Assembly: GCA_937967665.1 (NCBI GenBank)
Contig: CALBSZ010000123.1
Coordinates: forward strand, 1 to 14,409
Direction: 5' to 3'
Source: an uncultured Planctomycetaceae bacterium
GTDB taxonomy: Bacteria; Planctomycetota; Planctomycetia; Pirellulales; Pirellulaceae
DNA: 14,409 bases
Shown here: in pieces, positions 1-6,474 of the stretch
Numbering within the stretch: position 1 is the stretch's first letter
Layout: each line of letters starts with the position of its first letter
Notes under the pieces: model-generated
Told to the model about the DNA's origin: nothing
What the model saw: the letters and a program-made list of their open reading frames with translations, nothing else
The model's database searches: none
Translations under genes and position numbers: made by a program

Positions 1-429
1 TCCGTCCTTCAAGTCCAGACTGAAAACGGCGTTTTCGACGTCGGACGTATCCAGGATGTTACCGATGGCATGTGGGTGATCGAGTGACTCCAGGGCCAGG
101 ATGGGTCGGCACTCAACACGGAAGGGCTGCAAGAAAGTACGCAGCGCTTGCAGTTCGCTGGCGGACTTCAGGCCGGCGTCGATCCAGAGCCGCCGCTGGT
201 AGGGCGCGATGGCCTGCAACGAAGCGAAGTCCGGTGTCTGTCCGGCGAGCGAGTCCAGGTCGGCGATGTACATTTCGTCAAAGCCGGCATCGTGAAAGGC
301 CTGCGCCACGGATGCCGGCGACGGGTCGCTGGCCAGCTGGCTGCGGATCGGTCGGTAGTCGTCGCGCCGGCCACCGACGCCGCGAACGACCACGCCACCC
401 TTCAGGTCCAGTACGGGAATGATTCGCAT
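1..429 (-). CDS. HisA-related TIM-barrel protein (COG1411-like), 3' end outside window
   Basis: This is an open frame of 143 codons from an ATG at 429-427 that continues past the left edge. It begins MRIIPVLDLKGGVVVRGVGG, the beta1 strand and loop of HisA/HisF-type (beta/alpha)8 barrels. Asp8 matches the first catalytic Asp of HisA, and Asp139 in FSLDLKDG sits where the second HisA Asp is expected. The following stretch, GRRDDYRPIRSQL, is not typical of true HisA. It resembles the 'proFAR isomerase-related' family of planctomycetes, methylotrophs and methanogens, which in several genomes lies near tetrahydromethanopterin C1 genes. The substrate of that family is not known to me. No good Shine-Dalgarno is visible. 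The gene diverges from the beta-propeller gene at 584. It could instead be a divergent histidine-pathway HisA; the missing C-terminal half would decide. Confidence 0.85.
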   Translation of the reverse strand, partial: MRIIPVLDLKGGVVVRGVGGRRDDYRPIRSQLASDPSPASVAQAFHDAGFDEMYIADLDSLAGQTPDFASLQAIAPYQRRLWIDAGLKSASELQALRTFLQPFRVECRPILALESLDHPHAIGNILDTSDVENAVFSLDLKDG

Positions 430-478
430 GCTGAGCTAGTTGGAAGTCGGGTCTTGTTGGTCAAGCAGGTTTGCGTGC

Positions 479-505
479 GCAAAAAGGGGACTGTCCCCTT
501 TTTGC
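479..505. repeat. REP-like perfect palindrome / stem-loop
   Basis: Arms AAAAAGGGGA (481-490) and TCCCCTTTTT (494-503) are perfect reverse complements around a CTG loop. The flanking GC (479-480) and GC (504-505) extend the stem to 12 bp. On either strand the hairpin ends in a T run, so it could act as an intrinsic terminator. It lies between two divergent start codons, however, where no terminator is needed. A dispersed palindromic element fits better, and similar G4/C4 palindromes are, from memory, frequent between planctomycete genes. Confidence 0.7.
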
Positions 506-520
506 TCGACGTCTGTTGGA

Positions 521-549
521 TTGGCGGGCGTTTATGGATTATCATAATC
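521..549 (+). promoter_or_regulatory. Candidate promoter of the beta-propeller gene, with a palindrome over the -10
   Basis: TTGGCG (521-526), a 16-bp spacer and CATAAT (543-548) form a moderate sigma70-like match 35 bp before the ATG at 584. The -10 lies within the palindrome GATTAT-C-ATAATC (537-549), which could be a small operator. This is pattern matching only, and planctomycete promoters are poorly defined. Confidence 0.3.
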
Positions 550-583
550 GTTCTCACCTCCCATTCTAAGGAAGAACCTTGCG

Positions 584-1867
584 ATGAATCGAGCCACGAC
601 CGGAGTTTTTTGCCTGTTTGCGCTGGCGCTGCCTCAAATCGGCATTGGAGTCGAAGCCAATTCCGTGGACGACCAGATCGTGGTTCCTGCCGGGGATTGG
701 CCGTGGTGGCGCGGTCCTGGGCGCAATGGCATTGTCCGCGCCGAAAAGCAGCCGCCGGTCGAATGGGACGAGTCGAAGAACGTGGTCTGGAAGAGTCCGA
801 TTCCGGGGCGCGGCCACAGTTCGCCGACGCTGGTGGGAAACCAGGTGTTTTTGACGAGTGCCGACGAGCAGGCGGACTTGCAGTGGCTCCTCTCGTATGA
901 CCGTGCTACAGGCAAAGAAAACTGGCGTGTCAAGGTCCACGTTGGCGGGATTCACAAAGGCGGAAACAAGAAGGCGTCTCAGGCATCGTCCAGTGTTGCC
1001 TGCGACGGCGAACGCCTGTTCGTCAATTTCCTGAATCGTGGTGCCATCTATACAACCGCCTTTTCGCTGACCGGCAAGCAACTCTGGCAAACCAAGATCA
1101 GCGACTATGTTGTGCACCAAGGCTACGGTTCGTCACCCTGTGTTTACCAGTCGCTGGTGATCGTCTCGGCGGACAACAAGGGTGGTGGAGCGATCTGCGG
1201 GTTGGATCGGAAGAGCGGTCAGGTGGTATGGAAGGTGGACCGTCCCAAGTTTCCCAACTACGCTTCGCCGGTGGTGCTGCATGCCAAGGGGCGCGACCAG
1301 TTGGTGTTCACGGGATGTGAACTGGTTTCCAGTTTCGACCCGCTGAGCGGCAAAAAGTTGTGGGAAATCGAAGGTGCCACGACCGAATGCGTGACCAGTA
1401 CGGTGACCGACGGGGAACGCGTTTTCACCAGCGGCGGTTATCCCAAGAATCACGTGGCGGCGGTGCGGGCGGATGGCTCCGGGGAGATCGATTGGGAGAA
1501 CAAGATCCGGGTCTACGTTCCTTCGATACTCGTGCGAGACGGGATCATCTATGCCGTGGCTGACGCCGGGGTGGCCTACTGCTGGCGCAGCGACACGGGG
1601 GAAGAACTCTGGAAAGCCCGTTTGGGAGGCACCTTTTCCTCGTCGCCCGTGATGGCGGGCGACCAGATCTTCGTCACGAATGAAGATGGCGAAACCTATA
1701 TTTTCAAAGCTTCGCCCGCCGCTTTTGAACTCGTCGGAACCAACAAGCTTGGTGCGGAAGTTTACGGTTCGCCCGCGATAGCCAACGGTCGAATTTACAT
1801 GCGCGTCGTAGACCGCTCGGCTGGCCAGCGGCAGGAGATGCTGTACTGCCTGGGGAAGCTGGAATAG
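584..1867 (+). CDS. Exported PQQ-like beta-propeller (BamB-like) protein
   Basis: The product has 427 aa. The ATG follows AAGGAAG (568-574) at a suitable distance. Residues 1-25 form a signal peptide with a short basic start and a hydrophobic core ending near VEA. WPWWRGPGRNG (39-49) is the motif that opens many planctomycete PQQ-like propeller proteins. At least six blade motifs of the type x-D-x-x-[TS]-G-x-x-x-W follow: LSYDRATGKENWR, FSLTGKQLWQ, LDRKSGQVVWK, FDPLSGKKLWE, GSGEIDWEN and RSDTGEELWK. They alternate with 'SSPTLVGNQVF'-like strands. The fold is that of BamB and quinoprotein dehydrogenases, but I see no dehydrogenase active site, so an extracytoplasmic scaffold or binding role is inferred. 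It diverges from the HisA-like gene, and 173 bp separate it from the next gene, so it may be monocistronic. Confidence 0.9.
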   Translation: MNRATTGVFCLFALALPQIGIGVEANSVDDQIVVPAGDWPWWRGPGRNGIVRAEKQPPVEWDESKNVVWKSPIPGRGHSSPTLVGNQVFLTSADEQADLQWLLSYDRATGKENWRVKVHVGGIHKGGNKKASQASSSVACDGERLFVNFLNRGAIYTTAFSLTGKQLWQTKISDYVVHQGYGSSPCVYQSLVIVSADNKGGGAICGLDRKSGQVVWKVDRPKFPNYASPVVLHAKGRDQLVFTGCELVSSFDPLSGKKLWEIEGATTECVTSTVTDGERVFTSGGYPKNHVAAVRADGSGEIDWENKIRVYVPSILVRDGIIYAVADAGVAYCWRSDTGEELWKARLGGTFSSSPVMAGDQIFVTNEDGETYIFKASPAAFELVGTNKLGAEVYGSPAIANGRIYMRVVDRSAGQRQEMLYCLGKLE

Positions 1868-1978
1868 GGACCGGTTTTGCGAGGACTTTCCGGGGGCGGT
1901 CGGGTTGCCGAAGTCGGCCCGCGGCGTCCGCGATCGCCCCGCGAATTCCAGCTTGCATTGGGCCGAGCGAACAGATAC

Positions 1979-2001
1979 GATCAAATAACGGAAATTTGAT
2001 C
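1979..2001. promoter_or_regulatory. Inverted repeat upstream of the DUF1592 gene (possible operator)
   Basis: GATCAAAT (1979-1986) and ATTTGATC (1994-2001) are perfect 8-bp arms around AACGGAA. The AT-rich dyad ends 39 bp before the ATG at 2041 and stands out from the GC-rich surroundings. It could be a transcription-factor site or a short 5' leader hairpin. No regulator gene is nearby. Confidence 0.4.
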
Positions 2002-2040
2002 CGTCCCGCCCCGTTTTGTGCTCTCCAAGCGTACTTGCCC

Positions 2041-4410
2041 ATGATGCGGTCCCTTTATCTTGCGCTCGTGATCGCTGCCTTGTTGCGGGTTGAATTGTGC
2101 GCAGAACCCGACCTGCCGTCCCAGCCCGAATTTGCGCGGCATGTCCGGCCGCTCTTGCAGGAGTTCTGCCTGCGCTGCCATGGCGACAAGAAGCAGGAAG
2201 CGGACTTGCGATTGGACCTGCTTGACCCGGATATGGTGACCGGTGCGGACGCGGAAACATGGCACGACATTCTGAACAAACTGAACCTGGGCGAAATGCC
2301 GCCGAAGGAAGAGCCGCAGTTTGCAGACCGGCAGCGCGAGACGGTTGTCGACTGGCTGACTGGCGAATTGCAGCGGGCGGCTCAGGCGCGAAGGAGTACC
2401 GGCAGTCACGTCGTTCTGCGTCGACTGACTCGCTATGAATACAACCATACGCTGCGGGACCTGCTGGGATTGGACCGCAACTTCGCCGGGGAACTTCCAC
2501 CCGAATCCACTTCGGCCGACGGTTTTCAGAACAACGGCGCGACGCTTCGCATGGCGCCGTTGCAGATGGAGTACTATGTGCAAGCCGCGCGGGCGGCGAT
2601 GAGCAAGGCGATTGTCACCGGCCCGCCGCCCGAGGTGTTCGAATTTCACGCGGAGGAATCGGCGAAAGTGCGACGGGTGAAAGGCAAAGTTTCCAACCGT
2701 TTGGACGGCAAGAACAAGTACCTGGCCCGTTTGGAAAAGTTTCCGCGAGAAGGGAATGTGATCGTGCGGGTTCACGCCGGAGCCGTGATTGCCGAGGGGA
2801 GTGATTATCCGCGGATGCGTGTGACGATGGGCGTCCGGTCCGACACGCAGGCTCCCGAAGCCGTGCTGGCCGAGGCGGACGTGGCGGCGAGCGAGGAAGA
2901 TCCGCAGACGTTCGAGTTTCGCGGCCGCATCGAGGACTTTCCATTGCCGGGGCATAATCCCAAATATCCGGGACTGCAGATCAGTATCTACAACGTCTCG
3001 GCCGGCCAGCCGGACCAGAAGAGAAACAGCAAGAAGGACAAGGACGCGTCCCCGCAGTCTGTCATCGTGATCAAAGCAGTCGATTTTATCGGCCCCGTTT
3101 TCCAGAGTTGGCCTCCCGAACATCACACGCGGATCCTGTTTGAACGGGATGACGACGTGGCCGAGCCGGACTACGTTCGCGAAGTGATCCGGCGGTTCAT
3201 GGAGCGGGCATACCGTCGACCGGTTCAGGATGAAGAGGTGGCTGGCGTACAAGCGTTGTACGACAAGCTTCGACCGCAAGTGGGTTCACTTGAAGAGGCG
3301 ATGCGCGACACGCTTGCCATGGTCTTGATTTCCCCCGACTTCCTGTACCTGCTGGAACCGAATGCCGGTTCGACGCCGCAACGCTTGACCGAATTTGAAC
3401 TGGCTTCGCGACTGTCGTACTTCCTGTGGAGCAGCATGCCCGACGACGAGTTGTTTCGTCTTGCCGGGGCGGGAGAGTTAAGTAGGCCGGCGATTTTGGA
3501 ACAGCAGGTGCAGCGAATGCTGGCGGACCCGAAGTCCCAGCTGTTCGTCGATCAGTTTAGCAGCCAGTGGCTCGACTTGTTTGGACTCGACCGCGTGGCC
3601 ATTAACCCCGAGTTCTATCCGAAATTTGACGATCAATTGAAGAACGACATGCGAGCCGAAACGCAAGCCTTCTTCGGCGAGATCCTGTTCAACGACTTGA
3701 GCGCCCTGAATCTGCTCGATTCCGACTTCGCCATGTTGAATGCTCCGCTTGCCAGGCACTACGGCATTGCTGGTCCGCGAGGCACGGCTTTCGAGCGAGT
3801 GCCGTTGACGCCGTCGGACCATCGCGGCGGTCTGCTCACTCAGGCAAGCATGCTGCTGCGGAATTCGAACGGCGAAGATTCGCATCCGATCAAACGCGCG
3901 GTGTGGCTGCTGGAGCGAATTCTGGACGACCCGCCGGCACCCCCGCCACCGGACGTTCCCGAATTGGATCCCAACGAACCGGACTTCGCGAAGTTGTCCC
4001 TCAAGCAGCAATTGGAAGCGCATCGCGAGAAAGCAGCATGCAACAGCTGCCACCGTCGCATCGATCCATGGGGCATCGCGTTAGAGAATTTTGATGCCAC
4101 CGGTCGCTGGCGGACCGAGGTGGAAAAGAAGAAAGGGGGCCGAGTGCCCGTGGAGGTCGAGGCGACGTTGCCCGGCGGCCACGAGGTTCGCGGTATCGAG
4201 GATCTGAAGGCGTACCTGCTGCAGCACGAAAAGCAGCGGTTCGCGCGGGCGCTCAGTACGAAGATGTTGACTTATGGTTTGGGTCGCTCCCTGGGATTTG
4301 ACGATACACAGACAGTGGATCGTCTGGCCGAGGAATTTGCTGGGAGCGACTATCGATTGAGCAGGTTAGTGACGGCCATCGTGCAAAGTAAACCATTTCA
4401 AACAAAGTAA
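2041..4410 (+). CDS. DUF1592/DUF1588/DUF1585 planctomycete cytochrome-like protein
   Basis: From the ATG at 2041 the product has 789 aa and begins with a signal peptide (MMRSLYLALVIAALLRVELCA). The frame stays open up to a TTG at 1996, but that would put 15 residues before the signal peptide, so I reject it. A haem-type CLRCH (43-47) with the HGDKK context follows the signal. Then come a DUF1587-like segment (LRRLTRYEYNHTLRDLLG, 126-143), a variable beta-rich region (about 200-350), DUF1595 (about 365-400), DUF1592 (about 449-575, starting LTEFELASRLSYFLW), DUF1588 (about 594-690, with HRGGLLTQ and a second CNSCH at 667-671) and DUF1585 (about 712-789). This is the full family architecture. 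The CxxCH motifs suggest covalent c-type haem and an extracytoplasmic redox role, but its reaction is unknown. The DUF1552 gene follows after 72 bp. Confidence 0.93.
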   Translation: MMRSLYLALVIAALLRVELCAEPDLPSQPEFARHVRPLLQEFCLRCHGDKKQEADLRLDLLDPDMVTGADAETWHDILNKLNLGEMPPKEEPQFADRQRETVVDWLTGELQRAAQARRSTGSHVVLRRLTRYEYNHTLRDLLGLDRNFAGELPPESTSADGFQNNGATLRMAPLQMEYYVQAARAAMSKAIVTGPPPEVFEFHAEESAKVRRVKGKVSNRLDGKNKYLARLEKFPREGNVIVRVHAGAVIAEGSDYPRMRVTMGVRSDTQAPEAVLAEADVAASEEDPQTFEFRGRIEDFPLPGHNPKYPGLQISIYNVSAGQPDQKRNSKKDKDASPQSVIVIKAVDFIGPVFQSWPPEHHTRILFERDDDVAEPDYVREVIRRFMERAYRRPVQDEEVAGVQALYDKLRPQVGSLEEAMRDTLAMVLISPDFLYLLEPNAGSTPQRLTEFELASRLSYFLWSSMPDDELFRLAGAGELSRPAILEQQVQRMLADPKSQLFVDQFSSQWLDLFGLDRVAINPEFYPKFDDQLKNDMRAETQAFFGEILFNDLSALNLLDSDFAMLNAPLARHYGIAGPRGTAFERVPLTPSDHRGGLLTQASMLLRNSNGEDSHPIKRAVWLLERILDDPPAPPPPDVPELDPNEPDFAKLSLKQQLEAHREKAACNSCHRRIDPWGIALENFDATGRWRTEVEKKKGGRVPVEVEATLPGGHEVRGIEDLKAYLLQHEKQRFARALSTKMLTYGLGRSLGFDDTQTVDRLAEEFAGSDYRLSRLVTAIVQSKPFQTK

Positions 4411-4438
4411 CGTCGTCCCACGGCGTTGGCGTAGCACG

Positions 4439-4457
4439 CTACCGCGACCGGCGGTAG
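4439..4457 (+). other. Intergenic stem-loop between the DUF1592 and DUF1552 genes
   Basis: CTACCGC (4439-4445) pairs perfectly with GCGGTAG (4451-4457) around a 5-nt loop, 14 nt before the GAGGA ribosome site of the next gene. An overlapping alternative, GTAGC/GCTAC (4431-4442), would compete with it. There is no T run, so it is not an intrinsic terminator. It may stabilise the processed mRNA or affect downstream translation. Confidence 0.4.
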
Positions 4458-4482
4458 TCCCGAAAGGAAACGAGGAACAAGC

Positions 4483-5811
4483 ATGAAATCCTGGCATCTT
4501 CATCGTCGGACCTTTTTGCGAGGCACAGGCGTCACTCTGGCGCTGCCATTGTTAGAGAGTATGGCACCTGCTGCAACCGCTGCCCAAGCGTTGCCGAAAC
4601 GGATGTGCTGTGTCTATTTTCCTTTTGGCGTGAGCCTGCCGCCGGCGGACCACGACGAGGCCAATTGGAACTGGTTCCCTCGAGGCGAAGGGCGGGACTT
4701 CGGATTCACGAGCACCTTGGAGTCCTTGGAACCGCTGCGCGAACACGTCACCGTTCTCAGCGGCTTGTCGCATCCCCACGGGCACAAAATGGGTGGGCAC
4801 GACACGGGCGATATTTTCCTGACGGCAGCTCCGTTTAAGGGCAGCCGGTTCGGAAACTCGATTTCAATCGACCAGGTCGCGGCGGCAACGATGGGGCATG
4901 CCACGCGCTTGCCGTCCCTGACGCTTTCCAGCGACGGCGGCGTCGGCGAACCGACTCGATCCACCACGCTGTCGTTTTCCGACCGCGGACGACCCATTCC
5001 CGCGCTTGCCAATCCGGCACAAATATTCAGCCGCCTGTTTGGCGACGATGACGACGCCTTGGAGATGCGGCGCCGGCGGCTGTCCAGTTCGGCCAGCATG
5101 CTGGATCTGGTCCTGGATCATTCACGTTCGCTCCAGCGGAAGCTGGGCAAGCAGGACCAGGAGAAGTTGGACGAGTACCTTTCGTCGGTTCGCGCGGTGG
5201 AACAGCGCGTGGAGCGATCGCAGCGCTGGCTGGAGATCCCGAAGCCCGAGGTCGATCCGGGTGCCGTCAATCTGGACGCGTCCCCGAAGGGACCGGAAGA
5301 GTATATCCGCGCCATGTACGACTTGATCTTCCTGGCTTTCCAGACCGATACGACGCGTCTGGCCACCTACATGCTGGGGCAAGTTGCCGGCGCGACGACG
5401 GTGGCCAATTCGTTTCCCGCCTGCATCGGCCTGAGCGGCAACTGGCACGGGCTCGCGCACGGCGCCGGTAAGAAGGGAGGCTACGCCAAGCTGGGACGAT
5501 TCGATCAGTTCCTGGCGCAACAACTCAGCTACTTCCTGAATCGCCTCGCGGAAACGCCTGAAGGGGACGGTTCCATGCTGGATCGAACACTGGTGCTCTA
5601 CGGCAGCAGCAACAGTCGTACCCATAACAATCACAACTACCCGCTGCTGCTGGCCGGCGGCAAGCAACTTGGCTTCCAGCACAATCAGCACCTCCGCTTC
5701 ACCGAAAAGACGCCGCTCTCCAATCTCTTCGTCACCATGCTCAACGCCATCGACGTTCCCACCGCCGGGTTCGTTGATAGCACCGGAGAAATGACGGAGG
5801 TCATGTCGTAG
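4483..5811 (+). CDS. DUF1552 protein with Tat signal
   Basis: The product has 442 aa. The ATG follows GAGGA (4472-4476) with 6-nt spacing. The N-terminus MKSWHLHRRTFLRGTG has the twin-arginine pattern R8-R9-T-F-L and is followed by LALPLLES, so the protein is probably exported folded. The remainder matches the DUF1552 family: CVYFPFGV early on, a long middle helix pair (QDQEKLDEYLSSVRAVEQRVE), and near residues 370-390 YGSSNSRTHNNHNYP followed by LLLAGG. That last segment resembles the related DUF1501/sulfatase-like proteins. Length is normal for the family. The gene pairs with the upstream DUF1592 gene, an association that recurs in planctomycetes and acidobacteria. A shared transcript and a joint extracytoplasmic function are likely, but the substrate is unknown. 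Confidence 0.93.
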   Translation: MKSWHLHRRTFLRGTGVTLALPLLESMAPAATAAQALPKRMCCVYFPFGVSLPPADHDEANWNWFPRGEGRDFGFTSTLESLEPLREHVTVLSGLSHPHGHKMGGHDTGDIFLTAAPFKGSRFGNSISIDQVAAATMGHATRLPSLTLSSDGGVGEPTRSTTLSFSDRGRPIPALANPAQIFSRLFGDDDDALEMRRRRLSSSASMLDLVLDHSRSLQRKLGKQDQEKLDEYLSSVRAVEQRVERSQRWLEIPKPEVDPGAVNLDASPKGPEEYIRAMYDLIFLAFQTDTTRLATYMLGQVAGATTVANSFPACIGLSGNWHGLAHGAGKKGGYAKLGRFDQFLAQQLSYFLNRLAETPEGDGSMLDRTLVLYGSSNSRTHNNHNYPLLLAGGKQLGFQHNQHLRFTEKTPLSNLFVTMLNAIDVPTAGFVDSTGEMTEVMS

Positions 5812-5839
5812 CGGGCTTCGTGTGTTGGATGCCGGAGTA

Positions 5840-5867
5840 CGATGGACGTTTAATTTCGAGTCCGTCG
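5840..5867. repeat. REP-like hairpin downstream of the DUF1552 gene
   Basis: CGATGGAC (5840-5847) pairs with GTCCGTCG (5860-5867) with one G-T wobble around an AT-rich 12-nt loop. It lies 29 bp after the DUF1552 stop codon. The arms resemble 'TACGATGGAC...GTCCGTCG' elements that I recall between planctomycete genes. It could protect the 3' end of the transcript. Confidence 0.45.
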
Positions 5868-5912
5868 CCCAGCTGGACAGCGCCAGATTCGGTCGTCACA
5901 GCAACCGGAAAC

Positions 5913-5996
5913 GCAGGCGAGTGACTCGCCTGCCTCCGAACACACTGGCTCGCGCTGCGTGCTTGTGTTTTCGCGGCCTGCCGCAAAGGTATTGCT
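5913..5996 (-). repeat. Dispersed intergenic repeat, copy A (inverted relative to copy B)
   Basis: Read on the minus strand, 5996-5940 aligns without gaps to 9731-9787 at 44 of 57 positions. The alignment includes TTGCGGCA, CCGC and an unbroken ACAAGCACGCAGCGC. On the same side of the core lies a palindrome with arms GCAGGCGAGT (5913-5922) and ACTCGCCTGC (5924-5933). Copy B has a hairpin of different sequence in the same place. A conserved core plus an adjoining stem is typical of a REP/MITE-like non-autonomous element. Confidence 0.7.
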
Positions 5997-6140
5997 GGCC
6001 AGTTCGTTGTGGTGCGTGACCGACAGGACGTCCGTACCAAGTGTCACGAGCTCGCTGCTCTACAGGCCAAGAAGGCTTTCAGAGAATCGGGAATAATTCC
6101 TTGACGGTTGCCCGAAATACTTATCATGAAGCAGAGGCGT

Positions 6141-6175
6141 CTCCCTAACCTTTGAAATTGCAGAAAGTTAGGGAG
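6141..6175 (+). other. Bulged stem-loop in the non-coding region
   Basis: CTCCCTAAC (6141-6149) pairs with GTTAGGGAG (6167-6175). After a single bulged C at 6150, TTT (6151-6153) pairs with AAA (6164-6166). The stem has 12 pairs and a 10-nt loop. No T run follows, so it is not a standard intrinsic terminator. It lies about 300 bp before the toroid gene and could be the 3' end of the DUF1552 transcript, a small RNA element or a repeat. Confidence 0.5.
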
Positions 6176-6294
6176 GATAGGCGAGCGTTGCCGCCGCGAC
6201 TCGTTGGTGTGGGTGGGTGACGTGTATCAGCAGGAAAGAGGGAGGAAAGGCCGGGAATTATGGTCGAATGCGGACGACTTCCCGTTGATCTTCC

Positions 6295-6322
6295 TTGCGT
6301 CCCTGACGATATTGGGTAATTT
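6295..6322 (+). promoter_or_regulatory. Weak candidate promoter for the first toroid gene
   Basis: TTGCGT (6295-6300), a 16-bp spacer and TAATTT (6317-6322) form a loose sigma70-like match followed by ATAAGG. Another A/T-rich hexamer lies near 6363-6368. Either would give a leader of about 100-150 nt containing the three tandem repeats. Confidence 0.2.
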
Positions 6323-6403
6323 ATAAGGTGGCGGCGTTACGCAAGTCTCCACCTCCTTTCGTTTTATATCGTTCGAGGCCTGTTCCTCGGCGCCTGGCAT
6401 TAA

Positions 6404-6462
6404 CGGTAAACACTTAGAGTACGGTAAACACTTATAGTTAAGCTAAACACCTTTAGTTAAGC
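6404..6462 (+). repeat. Three tandem TAAACAC repeats just upstream of the toroid gene
   Basis: TAAACAC recurs at 6407, 6425 and 6444, giving periods of 18 and 19 bp. The first two units share CGGTAAACACTTA, a variable base, then AG; the third reads GCTAAACACCTTTAG. AGTTAAGC is also repeated at 6436-6443 and 6455-6462. The array ends 2 bp before GGAG (6465-6468), the ribosome site of the ATG at 6475. It may bind a transcriptional regulator, or an RNA-binding protein if it lies in the leader. Confidence 0.6.
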
Positions 6463-6474
6463 ACGGAGCAATCG

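Larger units (their letters stand above)
5812..6474. other. 663-bp non-coding region with repeats and structured leader
   Basis: No frame here has both a plausible start and a recognisable product. From left to right it holds a wobble-paired hairpin (5840-5867), a palindrome plus 57-bp dispersed repeat core (5913-5996), a bulged stem-loop (6141-6175), a possible promoter (6295-6322) and three tandem repeats (6404-6462) ending just before the ribosome site of the next gene. From about 6180 the sequence is purine-rich and then more AT-rich, as expected for a regulatory leader. No intrinsic terminator for the upstream operon is visible. Confidence 0.6.

Noticed and set aside
148..900. Plus-strand open frame of 250 codons crossing the 479-505 palindrome
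   Set aside because: It overlaps both the HisA-like gene and the propeller gene. Its product is a mixture of shadow translation and the translated palindrome.
1996..2040. TTG start 15 codons upstream of the DUF1592 gene start
   Set aside because: It lies within the inverted repeat and would place non-signal residues before a clear signal peptide that begins at the ATG at 2041.
1133..3279. Two long minus-strand open frames (1133-2500 and 1981-3279) antisense to the propeller and DUF1592 genes
   Set aside because: They lie opposite genes with clear family motifs. Their translations are Arg/His/Pro-rich with no domain, as expected for shadow frames in GC-rich DNA.
5822..6047. Short open frames on both strands in the region after the DUF1552 gene
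   Set aside because: They consist of the dispersed repeat and hairpins, and no ribosome site or homologous product is visible.
6404..6462. CRISPR-like or iteron-origin array
   Set aside because: There are only three degenerate units of 18-19 bp with no spacers, no replication gene nearby, and a position directly before a gene.
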